Source: Blumeriella jaapii
Taxonomy: Eukaryota; Ascomycota; Leotiomycetes; Helotiales; Drepanopezizaceae
Assembly (NCBI GenBank): GCA_009599575.1
Contig: VWND01000002.1
Span: forward strand, 1,736,001-1,800,000
Reading direction: 5' to 3'
DNA length: 64,000 nucleotides
The notes under the pieces are model-generated. The model was not told where the DNA came from. It did no database searches and worked only from the letters and a program-made list of their open reading frames with translations. The position numbers and the translations under genes were made by a program. Each line of letters starts with the position of its first letter. The first letter of the stretch is position 1. Below are positions 1-11,180 of this stretch, piece after piece.

Positions 1-376
1 CGGCGGGATGACGGGCAGCGTGGTGCAGCGCGAGACCGTCGCGTGGATCTTGCGGAGCGTGATGGTGAAGGCCTGGCTGTGGTGGGCAGCACGTCGTTAG
101 CAGCGGTTCGCGGCCGGGGAAGAGAGACTCGGGGACACGATCTGAGGCCGGAGGGCGCGCGGCCAGACGTACATTTGCATGTCGAGCACTTCTCTCGTCG
201 GACGGCCCGCGAGATCGAAAGCGTTGACCTGGATCATGACCTGGTAGAGGTCCTGGATGGCGTCTTTGAGTTGTTCTGCCGATACTGGTCAGCCGCACAT
301 TCTGGATTTGGCTGGTCGTCGAGCCAAGGCACCCACTTTCGACCGCATCGTGTTCTCGTTGCGTGACGGGCGCCAT
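1..376 (-). CDS. MED10: Mediator subunit 10 (MED10/Nut2), 5' part, cut by window edge
   Basis: Inferred from three exons on the minus strand: 376..337, 284..173 and 76..1, running off the left edge. The start ATG at 376 gives MAPVTQREHDAVE, followed by SAEQLKDAIQDLYQVMIQ, then GRPTREVL and a last visible piece ending LPVIPP. This order (a short N-terminus, an LKDxIQDLYQ helix, GRPTxxVL, then xLPxIPPE) is that of the fungal MED10 family, a roughly 150-residue subunit of the Mediator middle module that links activators to RNA polymerase II. Introns are GTGGGT..CTGACCAG (52 bp) and GTACGT..GCTAAC..CACAG (96 bp); phases agree (A|TA and AT|C). About 76 codons are visible; the C-terminal half lies outside the window. 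The family call rests on remembered family features, not an alignment. Confidence 0.72.
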   Translation of the reverse strand, partial: MAPVTQREHDAVESGCLGSTTSQIQNVRLTSIGRTTQRRHPGPLPGHDPGQRFRSRGPSDERSARHANVRLAARPPASDRVPESLFPGREPLLTTCCPPQPGLHHHAPQDPRDGLALHHAARHPA

Positions 377-885
377 CACCCTGGTCAGGCGGGGGTAGGA
401 TGTAGTTGATGATCGGGGTCGATGTTCAAATGCTGTCTGTGTTCAGCCTTGAGGTCAGGGCTATGGATTGTACACTGATGCAGGAACCGTTTCTTGGCGG
501 CCGCGGCACCCTTTATCCAGCCTTGTCTCGCTAAAGGCTTATTATAAAACAACCACGTCCACTCACTTCTTTCAGTAAATCAACCAGATTGACTGACCAC
601 AATTCCTTCCAACGAATCTAATTACCACTCTTTACAACAAAATCAGACGAATCAATAATTTCCATCGTAGAACCAAATGCCAACCTGCTGCGTCAGCAAA
701 GTATCCCGGTGACAGACAAGGACCCTTTATCTCATAAGAAACGCAAAATAAGATACAGGAAGTGACGAATTTCCATCATGTGTTCAATACCCTTTATCTC
801 ATAGGAAACGCAACATCAAGATACAAGAAGTGACGAATTTCCATTCTGTGTTCAAGCTGCTAGTAACAATCGTGATCTCATAGCC
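377..885. other. Intergenic region upstream of MED10 and downstream of the LIM gene
   Basis: This holds the MED10 promoter/5' leader and the 3' flank of the LIM gene. The only structure I see is a tandem duplication at 723-856, listed separately. No further coding signal. Confidence 0.6.
723..856. repeat. Two-copy tandem duplication, about 67 bp per unit
   Basis: The segment beginning CCCTTTATCTCATA at 723 repeats almost unchanged at 790. Both copies continue through AAACGCAA and a shared AAGTGACGAATTTCCAT block, with a few substitutions. It lies just downstream of the LIM gene stop, so on the transcribed strand it would fall in that gene's 3' UTR or terminator region. Confidence 0.85.
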
Positions 886-2830
886 TCAATCCTCGCGAAA
901 CAAACTCTTCAGCTCCTGATGCAAATTCTGTTTCTGAGGATCAAGACCACCCTCCCTGTCCAACAAGCCCAAAGCCTTACCTTTGTCTTCATAGACATAC
1001 CTCGCTTTCTTCCCATTCCCCTCGTCATCTGCGTTGTCCAAAAATTCTTCAGCCCTCTGCCTCTTGATCTTGTCCAAGACTCGCTCAGGCTCGCCAGCAA
1101 TGTACTTCTCGAACTTGGCAGCAGGGGTGGGTTTGGGCTGATATCTCTCAATGTACTCGGAGGACTGGGAAGGCAGAGGGAAATACATGTTGGAATCATT
1201 CGTGCTCACAGACGAGCCGCTCTGCGATGATTCGGCTGAGTCGAGTTGTGCCGAGACCAGTACGCAACTTGAATCGTCAATCCCCTCTTCCTGCGTGTCG
1301 GTGCTTGCCCGGTGCGAAAAATACGATGATGTGTCGTTTCGTTGCAGGGCCGGACGAGACACACTCGGGTGAGGAGTTTTGGGAAACGAAGTTGGAGACC
1401 GGGAACGCTGGGAGTCAGCTGCAGATTGGGGGGCTGTCATATACTTTGACTCGACTGTGTGAGATCGCCGTGAAGTTTTAGACTCCCGATCCCCGGAAAA
1501 AATGTCTGCTTTCGGCATCTGGTCGAAGGAAATTTTGGCTCGGGTCTTTGTGGCTGTGTTAAAAGCTGGTGGAAGGTCGATCCTGGCAGGACCTCGCTGT
1601 TGCCGTCCATTCAGTCGCTTTCGTTCCTCAGAGTCAGATGGGTCTGTATCGCGAGCTCGGTCTCTTGAAACACCTCTAGAGCGGTCAAGCACCTGTTCTA
1701 TCTCACAAGAGTTCTGATTGATTTGAGCATCCGCCTTTGCTCTTCGTCTGCGTTCTCTGTGTACGTTGCTAGGAAGGAGATGCATCCACTTGGGTAAAGG
1801 CTTCGTCTTGCTGGGCTTGAAAGCAGCCTCGCCCACCGGATCCATTATGGAGACATAAACGACTGAAGCGCCTTCTTCCTCATGGGTAGTCTGGAGAGTG
1901 AGAGGCGCCCCGAAGCTAGACATCTCAGTATCGCTGTGGCAGTGGCCACTATCAATGCTACCGTCTTGCGCGATTCCCATCTCAGCCGCGTCGTCCAGCA
2001 ACGGCTCGAGGTCCTCCTCAATCGGGGACTCACTCGTCTTGATCACCAGTTAGCATCGACGCATGGTATAGTGATCGGCAGGCACTTACATGACGCTGGG
2101 AACGGTAACCTGAGAGACTCTTGACGCCTTCCTCGGTCCGAGTAGCACATCTCAGAGTTCTCGGCCCTCTAATCCGGCCTCTGGAGGCAAGCTTCATATC
2201 CCCTATCCTTCCGTCACTGAGCTCAGAGAGCTCAGAGAGCATGTCCAGTCTACTGCGGGTCAATCCTCCGTCAGACTTCGTCATGGTCACTAATCCCTTT
2301 TCTAGCACTTGATCCATATTCTCCCTGGCAGTCTCATCTCCACAGACACTACACATCGGAATCTCATCCAGCTCCACCCCATTATACCTCGCTCTTTCCT
2401 GGGCACACTCATTGTTATCACCTTGGTTCCGCCTCCGCCATTTTCCATTGTCCGCAGCAATCCTCCTATCGGTGTGTCCCTCCGTACAGATGTCGCCTTT
2501 GGTCGACCTGGGTACGACCAACTTCGTTCCGCAGACCAAACACCCAAAACATCCCCTATGCCAAAAGCACCACCCCAGACTTACAACCTCATCGCCTCTA
2601 ACGATACACTCTCCACACACCCAACAAATGCTAAGATCCAGAACTGCTCGCCAGCAGGCCGTGCAGACGATACGTGCCGATGTGCCGAGGAGCTTGGGCT
2701 TGGATCCAGACGGTTGGCGCTGCCAGCAGATACTGCAGATGAAGGCAGGATTGCTAGAGCGAGGAGCGGCATGCTGGTCGAGCGCGACTTGGGACGTTTC
2801 TGCTTCCTGTGGGCTCTGAAGGGTTGTCAT
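886..2830 (-). CDS. LIM-type zinc-finger protein with long disordered tail
   Basis: Two exons, 2830..2090 and 2037..886, give about 630 residues. The 52-bp intron has donor GTAAGT, branch GCTAAC and acceptor CAAG and keeps the frame (phase 0). The start is the first in-frame ATG (MTTLQSPQ). The N-terminus carries Cys pairs at about residues 32/35 and 56/59, then a LIM-like set C72-x2-C75-x15-H91-x2-C94-x2-C97-x2-C100. The rest is Ser/Arg/Pro-rich and probably disordered, ending in a charged segment with YVYEDKGKALGLLDREGG and LHQELKSLFRED. LIM domains bind partner proteins rather than catalyse; the partner here is unknown. Only one clear LIM zinc site is present, and CSVCGDE further on may be a degenerate second one. 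I do not recognise the specific orthologue. Confidence 0.7.
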
Positions 2831-3627
2831 TTCGAGACGAACGCGATTATAGATGGTAGGGGTCGATAGAGAAGAGAGCCATGCCAAGTTGTCCTCCGAT
2901 CATTCGAGGCCAAAGATGTGACGCTTCACGGAGCGGAAGTAGGATGTCGCCTGTAAAATGATTGTGTTGAAACGAATGTTGATGAATGAATGTGATGCCT
3001 AAAAGCTGCAAATCAAGGACCCAGCATCGGCAGAGCTTCAGTGAGGTTATGTGGATGATTGGTAGGGTTAGAGGCTGAACGTTAGAAGCAAGTTCGTGAC
3101 CGGACGAAGTTCAAGCCGTGGGCACTCTACAAGAAAGAGCGCCTGTGATTGTGGAGGAAGGAACGGCTCGAGCCGCCTTCGTCCGATGTGAGAACTCGAA
3201 TTTCCTGCCGTCTCACTCAGACTTGGACACTCATCGCGGGAACAGGTTGTTAACATGGTGCTTTTATTCGTATCTCATCACCGTCCAGTACTGATCCAGG
3301 AAAAACCCAACCCTCTCAAGTACGTACACAAACATTAATCTAAGAACAAAACCTATCAATCATACAACTCAAGAAAGGAGAGAATTGTTTGTAAAAGAAT
3401 TCGTAAGCCGATGCTGGGAATGTGCAGGTAGGAAAAGTTTGAAGATACCTAGAGGTATGATCATCAATCCATCAGCTTAACCCAAGTTCCATGCACCATC
3501 TTTCAAAAGTACCATCAGGCGTTCATGCCCAAATGCGTAAAAACCAATATTCGTACAAGAAGCATTATAACAGGAAGAAAACAACGTATGACGTGATTAG
3601 AATTGCCTGTCGTCTCTCGTGCTTCGT
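2831..3627. other. Intergenic region between two minus-strand genes
   Basis: This contains the presumed promoter of the LIM gene and the 3' region of the KEN-box gene. I see no conserved coding segment, RNA gene or repeat in it. Confidence 0.5.
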
Positions 3628-5777
3628 TTACTTCCGATTCTTAGGTCGAGAAAGCATGTTGAGACGACTGAGACTCAGAACACCCCTCTTCTTGACAGGG
3701 CTTGGATTTTGAGACTTGGGGGTAGCATGAAGCGTGGGAGCCAAGAGCGTGTGGCCTTCGGAAGCAGAAGTCTTATGCTTCTTGGGAGAGCGATCATCTT
3801 CCTCCTCCTGGTCATCATCGGACTCCACACGACGACGTTTCTTGTTTGCCATTCCGTGAGGAACGGTGGGGAGAAGCGGTGCCTTGTTTTCCTTGTTACC
3901 CCGGGGAAACGAACCGGGGATTTTGTTGGGAAGGACGCTCTGGCGAACCTGACGCACACTAGCCTGACCTGGGGAAGAGCCAAAGCCCTTGGGCGACGTG
4001 CCGAAATTGATGGTATGGTCGTGGCGGAAAGTAAATGTGCCTGGAACGGACGGTGGAGGAGGAGGAGCTTGACGAGGGGGCTCGGGCAGTGGACGGACGC
4101 CAGAGAGCGAGGGATACTCCACCACTGTCTTGGATGAAGCCCCCAGGCTTGGAAGATCGGCAATTGAGGGGTACTCAACTTCCATCGCATCGACCTTTTC
4201 GCTGGGCAAGAGCTTCACCGTAGGTCGTGGACCCAATTCGATCTTCGATGTCGATCGGGGAATGCCAGACTTTATCGGAGACGGAGATTTCTGGACGGTA
4301 ACACTGTTCTTGTTGACGGTGTTGGGGGTGAAGTTGACATGCTTAGTGACTCTCGAACCAGCCGCAGCTCCAGGGGTCACGGGTACCGACGGAAGTGGCT
4401 TCTCGAGGTTAGGTTTGCTAGGACTTCTGGACAGCGAAGGAATTGCAGAGGGCTTTGTAGTCGGCTTCTTAGCACTCATTCCTCCGTAACCAAACATCGA
4501 TTTGACTCGGTCAAACTTTCCAGGGGTCTGCGGGGCAGCTTGAGGCTCGGGTTCCGGAAGACTTCTCAGGTTGTTGACAGAGACAGACTTGGTCATACCA
4601 CGGGGGGTGCTTATCAAGTTTGGCTTCGAAGAGGATCGGGACAGAGTGGGTATCTGGGTCTTCTTGGTGGTGGCGGCCCGGGCTAAAGAAGCTTGCGTAG
4701 GTGTCGTTACCGCCGAGAACATGGTAGAGTGGAAACGGGCAGCAGTTGGGGTCACAGGGAGGGTTCTGATCTCGGGTTGGCTCTCGTGTCTGGAGACTGG
4801 ACGGGCGGACGAGGCATCCTCCAAGAGATGTTTCCGAGCACGCTTTACGGGTGCAGTGTTCTCCATCCGATCCGACTTCACGACCATTTGCTCGCTGTTC
4901 TGGACATCTTCCGGGTCGCCCAATCTCGCCTTCGACTGTGTTCTCTTGAGGGATTTGGTGGCTCCGTCTTCATTCAACTGTGCCTTCGACTGTGTACGCT
5001 TCAGGCTATTGGCGGCCGGCGCGAAACGCGCCGGCTGGGCTCTGAAAGATGAGGGATGTCCGGCAATGGAATCCATCTTCTTGAACTCGGCCATATGAAC
5101 ATCGCTGAATCTGCCAGCCTGTCCCTTGGGCTGTGCAATCTTCCGGCTGCCAACGCCCGCAGCTTCTTCAGCCTTGCGCCTCTCCTCTTCCCGCTCAGCC
5201 GCAAGCTTGGCCTTGATTCGGAGAGCCTCTTCGCGCAAGCCGTCCATCATACGCTGGGCTTCGGGGCCCAATTGGGGACCTGGACGCGCGAATCTGAAGT
5301 CGAAGGAGGGGGAGGATATGCCAATCTTGGAGGGGGTCTGCTGGGTGACCCCAGACGGCTGGTTGCTGTTATGTGTGGCCGCGATGTCGGTGAAGCCCAG
5401 GCGAAGCCCGGAGTCCGGTTCCTGCGTGGTGCTCTGTTGCGCCTTGCTGGGGTGCATCTCCGACAGAGAAGGGACCGCACGCCCGGCTGTAGCTGGGGTT
5501 CGAGGCGCCGTTGGCGAGGACACTGCGGGTTCGGGGTTCGATGCCGGGCGAGCGGCGGTCGACGTCTCGTCGCGTTCGACGAGGGACTCGAGTCGATTGG
5601 AGGCATGGTTACCGGACTGTGTGGCGGATTGCAAGGTCAGTCAGGGAGGGCTCAGAGGGCATGTAGACGGGGCATCAGGCACGAAGGATACACCAGCGGC
5701 GTCGGATTCAGTCGTACCTTTCCCGTCGTAGGCGCGGCTCCGCGCAGTCTGGAAGAGCGGCGACGAGGAGGGGCCAT
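3628..5777 (-). CDS. Basic nuclear KEN-box protein, NuSAP-like motif (hypothetical)
   Basis: Exons 5777..5718 and 5616..3628 encode 682 residues. The first exon gives MAPPRRRSSRLRGAAPTTGK, joined in phase 0 across a 101-bp intron (GTACGA..CACACAG). Visible features in order: a charged helix at about 137-174; FSDVHMAEFKKMDSIAGHP at about 190-208; five copies of a short motif of the form [L/I]xRxxSKxxL (LKRTQSKAQL, LKRTQSKARL, LSRSSSKPNL, LSRSPSKPNL, IPRSTSKIEL); VKHVNF-like basic/TP segments; a KEN box (NKENKAP, about 595-597); a KKRRRVESDDD nuclear localisation signal; and a conserved-looking end RGVLSLSRLNMLSRPK. Many SP/TP sites suggest CDK control. The xHxxxFKxMxSI segment resembles a stretch of vertebrate NuSAP, a mitotic microtubule binder with a KEN box. 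That link is inference; otherwise the function is unknown. Confidence 0.72.
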
Positions 5778-5980
5778 GTTGAAGGATTCGAGGCCGAGTC
5801 GGGCTCGCGAAGCGGTGGGCGGAGGGTGTTGCGGTGTGGGAATTTCTCGACCGAGAATCTGGGATGCACGCCGAACTCTAAATCGTCGACTTTCCGTGTT
5901 GACATGTTTACATGCACACAGGAGAGTCAAGTCGCCAGATTCTTGGCGCGACCGTGCTAATGGGGGGTGCGGCGTGACTT

Positions 5981-6016
5981 GACGAGGCTGACGAGGCTGA
6001 CGAAGCTGACGAGGCT
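5981..6016. repeat. 9-bp minisatellite, four units (GACGAGGCT)
   Basis: Four consecutive units of GACGAGGCT occur, one with a G-to-A change. It lies about 200 bp upstream of the KEN-box gene start. No function is evident. Confidence 0.85.
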
Positions 6017-6257
6017 GAAGGCAAGCTGTAGGAAGGCTGACGAGACAGCGGAGTTTGCTCCGCGGTGGAGACAGGAGAAGGGAGAAGGGGCGCGAAGGGG
6101 ACCTCCGACCTCCGACCTCCGAGAGCACGTGGGCTTGGCAGATCCGCGCGGCATCAGAATCAGGCACGAATCAGGCAGGAATCAGGCAGGAATCCAGAAT
6201 CAGGAATCGCTCACAGCTGCGGACGGAGATTAGCTCTCCACCATGCCATGCCATGAA

Positions 6258-6500
6258 ACAGTACGGTACAGCTGTACAGACTGTACATATAGTACATACA
6301 GTACAGTACATACAGTACATCCATCGCACATACAGTAGGTACCGTGCAGTACTGTACTGTACTGTACCGTCGTAGACACTCAGCATGGTACGGAACTGCA
6401 CGGTACGGTGCTGTACTGTACACACCGTACTGTACATAGGTACCTTACCGTGCTGTGCTATGTATGTACACACTGTACGGTACATACCTCTCCTGCGATC
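6258..6500. repeat. Cluster of GTAC-centred palindromes
   Basis: Dense overlapping TACAGTAC, TGTACAG, GTACATAC and GGTACCG words produce a nearly strand-symmetric block. Related smaller blocks occur at about 6780-6895, 7260-7305, 7365-7445 and 7890-7910 in the same intergenic region. Confidence 0.8.
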
Positions 6501-6951
6501 AAAGCTTGACTTTGACAGGAGCCGACCCAAGCTTCGATCGTATATTGCCGGCTCCATCCATCTTCGCATCTATATTTATCTCTTCACGGACCAAGAGAGT
6601 GAGGAGAGACATGCTATTATGATCCGGTACCGGTGCTGCATCCCCCCACCCCTCCCGGACAGGCTGTACTTGCTCGAACCGGACTACGGTGCCGCGGAGA
6701 AATGATCTCTTCGATCGGTCGCAGCCTCGATCCGCTGAATGCGCTGCAGCCGCTGGCCGTCCGGATCTGTATGGGACGGGACGGTACGGTACGGTACGGT
6801 AGGTGGAGGGTGGAGGGTGGGAGGTGATGTTGGTCCCGTATGTATCTGCACAGTACATACAGTACAGTACCGTCGTGCAGTATGTATGTACTACTGTAGG
6901 AGGATCTCGGACGCAAACGTCTGCAAGTGCGGGGTCGTTACTCTGCACAGC

Positions 6952-6981
6952 GGCAGCAGCAGCAGCAGCAGCAGCAGCGGC
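6952..6981. repeat. CAG/CTG trinucleotide run
   Basis: About nine consecutive CAG-type units precede a GCGGCCGC site. It is intergenic, about 1.7 kb upstream of the bZIP start codon. Confidence 0.85.
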
Positions 6982-7629
6982 CGCAGTCGGTCATGATTCC
7001 ACACGCATGCAGCAGCGCTCGTCGCTGATGTGCCATGGCGCACCTCGTCAGCCGAACCCGACGCGCGGGCGAGTCGAGTCAACATGCATTGTGTACTGTA
7101 CGCTGCCGTTAAGCGAGCCAGCCACAAGGGGCGCTACCACGACGACGACGACGACTACGGTAGTCACTGGAGTAACTACATGTGGTAACTACATGTAGCA
7201 TTTGGAGCATCTGTAGTATCTGGAGTCACTGGAGTAACTGTAGTAACTGTTCCATCTGTCGTACGGTACATCCTCATACTGTACATACTGTACATGCTGT
7301 ACCGTCACGAAACTGTCCGTACATTAGTGCTGTTGATGCTTGACTGACTCATGCGCGGCGTATATACAGTACCTCTACTCACATAGTACTATCTACGTAC
7401 AGCACATACAGTACAATTCCACTGTACTGTCCTGTGCTACGTACAGGAGAAGCTGTGGAAAAACGGTAGCCACCGGACCCACCGCCATGTGTGGGGGAGC
7501 CAATAACCGCCCGTGCCGTTCGAACCTCGTGGACCCTCCCTTCTCGGCCTCGAACACCTCGACACCGACGCCCTCGCCGAGAGTGACAGGAGGAGGGAGA
7601 TCTCGCTCCATGCCATGCGACGCTACGCT

Positions 7630-7733
7630 CCCCGCCCTCCCCTCCCCTCCCCTCCCCTCCCCTACATCCCATCCCATCCCATCCCATCCCATTCCATCCT
7701 GCCCATCCCATCCTATCCCATCCCATCCCAATA
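7630..7733. repeat. Pentanucleotide repeats: CTCCC then ATCCC
   Basis: A CCCCT/CTCCC run (about 7630-7662) is followed directly by a longer ATCCC run with interruptions (about 7668-7730). The strand is strongly pyrimidine-biased. It may lie in the bZIP leader or promoter. Confidence 0.85.
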
Positions 7734-8668
7734 CGCCGAGCCAGCAGGCAAGCAAGCGCCGTCATGTCAGCCGAGGCTCGCGTTGGGGCCACTTACTGAC
7801 ATCTCTGACCTCTCTCGATCTTCTTCCTGCCTGGCCAGACCAAAGCTGGCCCTGTCCAGGTCCTGGTCCCTGCTGCGACTCCTCCCTATAGTACATACCG
7901 TGCAGTACGACCGACACGCCAGTCCGGGCTCCGCTCCTACTGCTTCTACATACCCTACTTACAGTACTCACCTCCTCGACCTTCCCTACCTACCAAGGTC
8001 GACCACCGCTCTCCCGCCTGCCCTGCCCTGCCTGCCCGACCTACCTCCCAAGGTCCGAAGCACTTTATTCTGGTTCGACTGCACCTCCTGTTAAGTACTT
8101 AGTGCTGCCTGTGCATCCCGGCATCGCAGCAGACTCGCCAAAGTTGCCCACTTCCACGTTCTCTCGAGGAGAAATCCTTCCCTTGCGTGTAGCCGCGTCC
8201 GCGTTCCATTGCAGACATACACACACGACCTACTTACACTTCACCACGCCGCACCATATTTGCTTCCTGTGCCGCGTCTCGTCTCGCTCGGCCTACAGTA
8301 CCTACAGCGCCTACTGCGACTACGGTACCTACTAGTAGCAACTACTGGACCTACGCTCCCGTACCGACCTTCTCGTCAGCCTGCTCACCGCAACCGTCGT
8401 CTTTCTTCGGGTTCCAGGAACCAGCAACCCAACCCTCGGGTTCGCGGCGCCGCTCCGTCAGACAGACAGACGGGCAAGAGAGCGACATCTGAGACGAGAT
8501 CGGATGCGCCCGCCGCCACGCCGATTCGACGTCGACTTGACCGTGCCGCAAGTCCGGGTCCGGCGTGACCGTGGCTGTGGTTGTTGAGCCCCGAGGAGCC
8601 TTGCCGCCGGCTGGCCTGGTCGTAGTGGGGCAACGTGCCGTGGATTGCCTCTTTTCCCGTGCAAGGCC

Positions 8669-10148
8669 ATGGCCGACAGCATGTCGATTGACCAGAAGAA
8701 CCCTAGAGAAGGCTCGGAGGAGTCCATGGACATCAACTCCCCGACGCCCGAGCCCGAGCCCGAGCCCGAGCCGGGAGCCCCCCAGGAGAATGCTGTTCAG
8801 CAAAAGCGGAAGGGGGGCCGAAAGCCTGTGTGTGGTTTTTGCAAAGCCTGCCTCGTTTCCGGGACTTACTGATGCCTGTTTAGATCTACGCCACCTCGGA
8901 AGAGCGCAAGCAACGCAACAGACAGGCTCAAGCGGCATTTAGAGAGCGCCGCACCGAGTACATCAAGCAGCTGGAAGAGACCATTCGAGTCCACGAGACC
9001 AACTTACATAATCTGCAAAACGCCCATCGCAGCGCCGCTGACGAATGTCTAATGCTGAGGTACAAGAACTCTTTGCTCGAGAGAATCCTCTTGGAAAAGG
9101 GTAAAGAAGCCTCCTCACCCATGGCGATTCAAATCGAGGTTCATGACGTCTTCTAGGAATCGATGTACAGGCCGAATTGCGCGCAAAGACTGGCAGTCCC
9201 CATCTGGGCCCAACCCACATGCCGAACATGTCTCAAGCGCCAACCGTCCAGCGGGCCATCATGAACAGGCATCACCAAGTCAGACGCTCCAATTCAAGCA
9301 TTGCTCCCAAGTTAGAGCCAGGTGCATCTCTGCAGTCGCCTCAATCTCGCCCTACGACTTCGTCTCATGCCTCTCCGCCCCCATCACTCTCGCCTGGTTT
9401 TCTCCCACCAGGGGTCCTGACACCACCAGCTTCCGAGTCTCAGTTTCAGCAGCAACAGCATCAGCAACAGCAACGCCTCCAAGCCACCAAAGCACAACAC
9501 TCCCCGGGATTGCCAGGACCTTCCGGATCGATTGGACATGCTGGACGAATCAGAGCCCCCAGTGGATCGAAAGGGCCGGGAATCGGGGGAACGAACACTG
9601 GAGGGCGATCCGCCGACGCGGCCTACTACCAGCCTTCCGCCAATTACCAGAGTCACGTGGAGCATATTAAGCAGCTCGGTAAGCTGACCCCCTTCGCTCC
9701 TTCTCGTCCTCCTTTTCCCGACAACGTTGGTGGTCTTGGACTGATCCCGGGGCTACAGAACAGGAGTACGATGCGCAAGACGACATGGTTGACGATCAAG
9801 ATCCGGCCGAATCTGGACCAGGCCCTTACCCCGAATCGATTCCCGCAACGCAGCCCTACCAGCAACTCGGCAACCCAGGACCGAGCCAAGGCATGCAACC
9901 GGGTGGCACTCCCGCGGGTTACACTTCCATGGCTCAACAGCTGATGGAGCCCTACGACCCTATGCTCGACATGGACCCCTTTGGGCTTTCAGCTTCAATG
10001 TAAGTAGCGAGCTAGGTGGCATATGACGAAGGGGCAAGACTTCCCGGCATCAAATCGTCCCAATGGCAATACGGGTCAGATAGCTAATACTCTTCTTTGC
10101 AGGCAATTTCCTACTTCATTTACCTTTGATACTAGTTCGATGAGATGA
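8669..10148 (+). CDS. bZIP transcription factor, Fcr3-like
   Basis: Five exons, 8669..8827, 8884..9100, 9157..9678, 9759..9999 and 10103..10148, encode 394 residues; all junction phases agree. After an acidic N-terminus with an (EP)n run comes KRKGGRKP joined to IYATSEERKQRNRQAQAAFR, ERRTEYIKQLEETI and a leucine-zipper stretch with RYKNSLLERILLEKG: the basic region and zipper of the fungal AP-1/Fcr3-type bZIP family. The middle is Pro/Gln-rich (QQQQHQQQQ) and the tail is MEPYDPMLDMDPFGLS. The last exon adds 15 residues (QFPTSFTFDTSSMR from its second codon); if the preceding GTAAGT is not spliced, translation stops at the first codon after it. Such factors act in the nucleus as dimers, often in stress or drug responses; the targets here are unknown. 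The gene has a long repeat-rich upstream region. Confidence 0.88.
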
Positions 10149-11180
10149 TTGCGAGAGAAAAAAAAAAGAGATACCCCAGGAACGGAAAAGGGTCTGGGGC
10201 AAAAAGTTTTAGCGCCGGCGTTTCATTGTCTAACATAGCATTTGCATTGGGAACAGGGCATTTGAGCACAGCATTGACGGTGTACATCCAAAAAATTTCT
10301 TCCTCTTTTTCCGAGGGAGCTTTCATATAAGCATTTCACGTCGGCTCTCGAAACTGTGTACGGGACCTGGGGTTCAGTTCGCGTTCACGGCGATAGCAGC
10401 GGAGCTCTCTATGGGGAAGCGAGGGCACCGCCTCGGTTACGAAGTAACTTACCTAGATGTATTCCAAGCATTCGTCCAAGCCCAACAAGTCTTTGATGAA
10501 GAGGCGGAGGCAGTGGGAATTCTGGGCAGCATTCAGCCAAGTCCAAATGTTTAAGTTCTCGTTGCATGGAGAAGAAAAGATAGTCTTTGAGTCAATACAC
10601 GGCCATCTGGCTTCACCGAGCTCTTCGCCCGCTGGAGTGAGCCGTCGGTAACAAGCACTGCTTGGGTTGGTGGTGGCATTATCTTCGCCAGCAAATCGCA
10701 AAATGATGTCTCAAATTCCCCACACACAATTCAGGGGTCGCACACTTTTCATTTTCCGCAACCTTATGTGTAAAAAAAGTCTTCAGGCGTCACTACCGCC
10801 ATTACTGCCTACACTCCGCGTTATCAAATAGAGATGACTGCGTCTGCAGCCAGAAATATCAATCTCAAGAAAACTTAAAAACACCGAGCATCGACGCGTG
10901 GTGAATTGAAGCCCTACCTCTTAGGGCTTTTTGGCTTCGTTTAAGATTTCGCACTAGGCCCGAAACAGCTTGGGAAGCTTTGAGGTCGACGAAATTCCCC
11001 CAGCGAAACGTCGCCAGCAGGGACAAATTCTTCCATCCACCACTCGCACCATCCACCACTTCTCGAGAGACAGAGTCCTAGTACATAGGGACCTGTCCGT
11101 CTCGACCTTCCCATCACACCTCTCCGAATTGTTCTCTCGGTAGCAAAGCCTTCTTCGGAGGCGATTAACCGGTGGTCAAG
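10149..11180. other. Intergenic region between the bZIP and RGG-protein genes
   Basis: The bZIP 3' UTR is followed by the promoter of the RGG-box gene. Several short open frames are present on both strands but none has a recognisable motif or plausible splicing. Confidence 0.5.

Larger units (their letters stand above)
5778..8668. other. Long repeat-rich divergent intergenic region
   Basis: This lies between the KEN-box gene (minus) and the bZIP gene (plus). It holds a 9-bp minisatellite, GTAC palindrome clusters, a CAG run, an ACG run and two pyrimidine repeats (CTCCC and ATCCC units), listed separately. Long open frames across it are repeat-driven and have no recognisable domain. The last several hundred bases before 8669 are probably the bZIP 5' leader. 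Confidence 0.6.

Noticed and set aside
43..366. Plus-strand open frame of about 107 residues
   Set aside because: It is the antisense of the spliced MED10-like exons, which carry recognisable family segments.
7340..8094. Overlapping long open frames on both strands
   Set aside because: All are created by CTCCC/ATCCC repeats, which lack stops in several frames.
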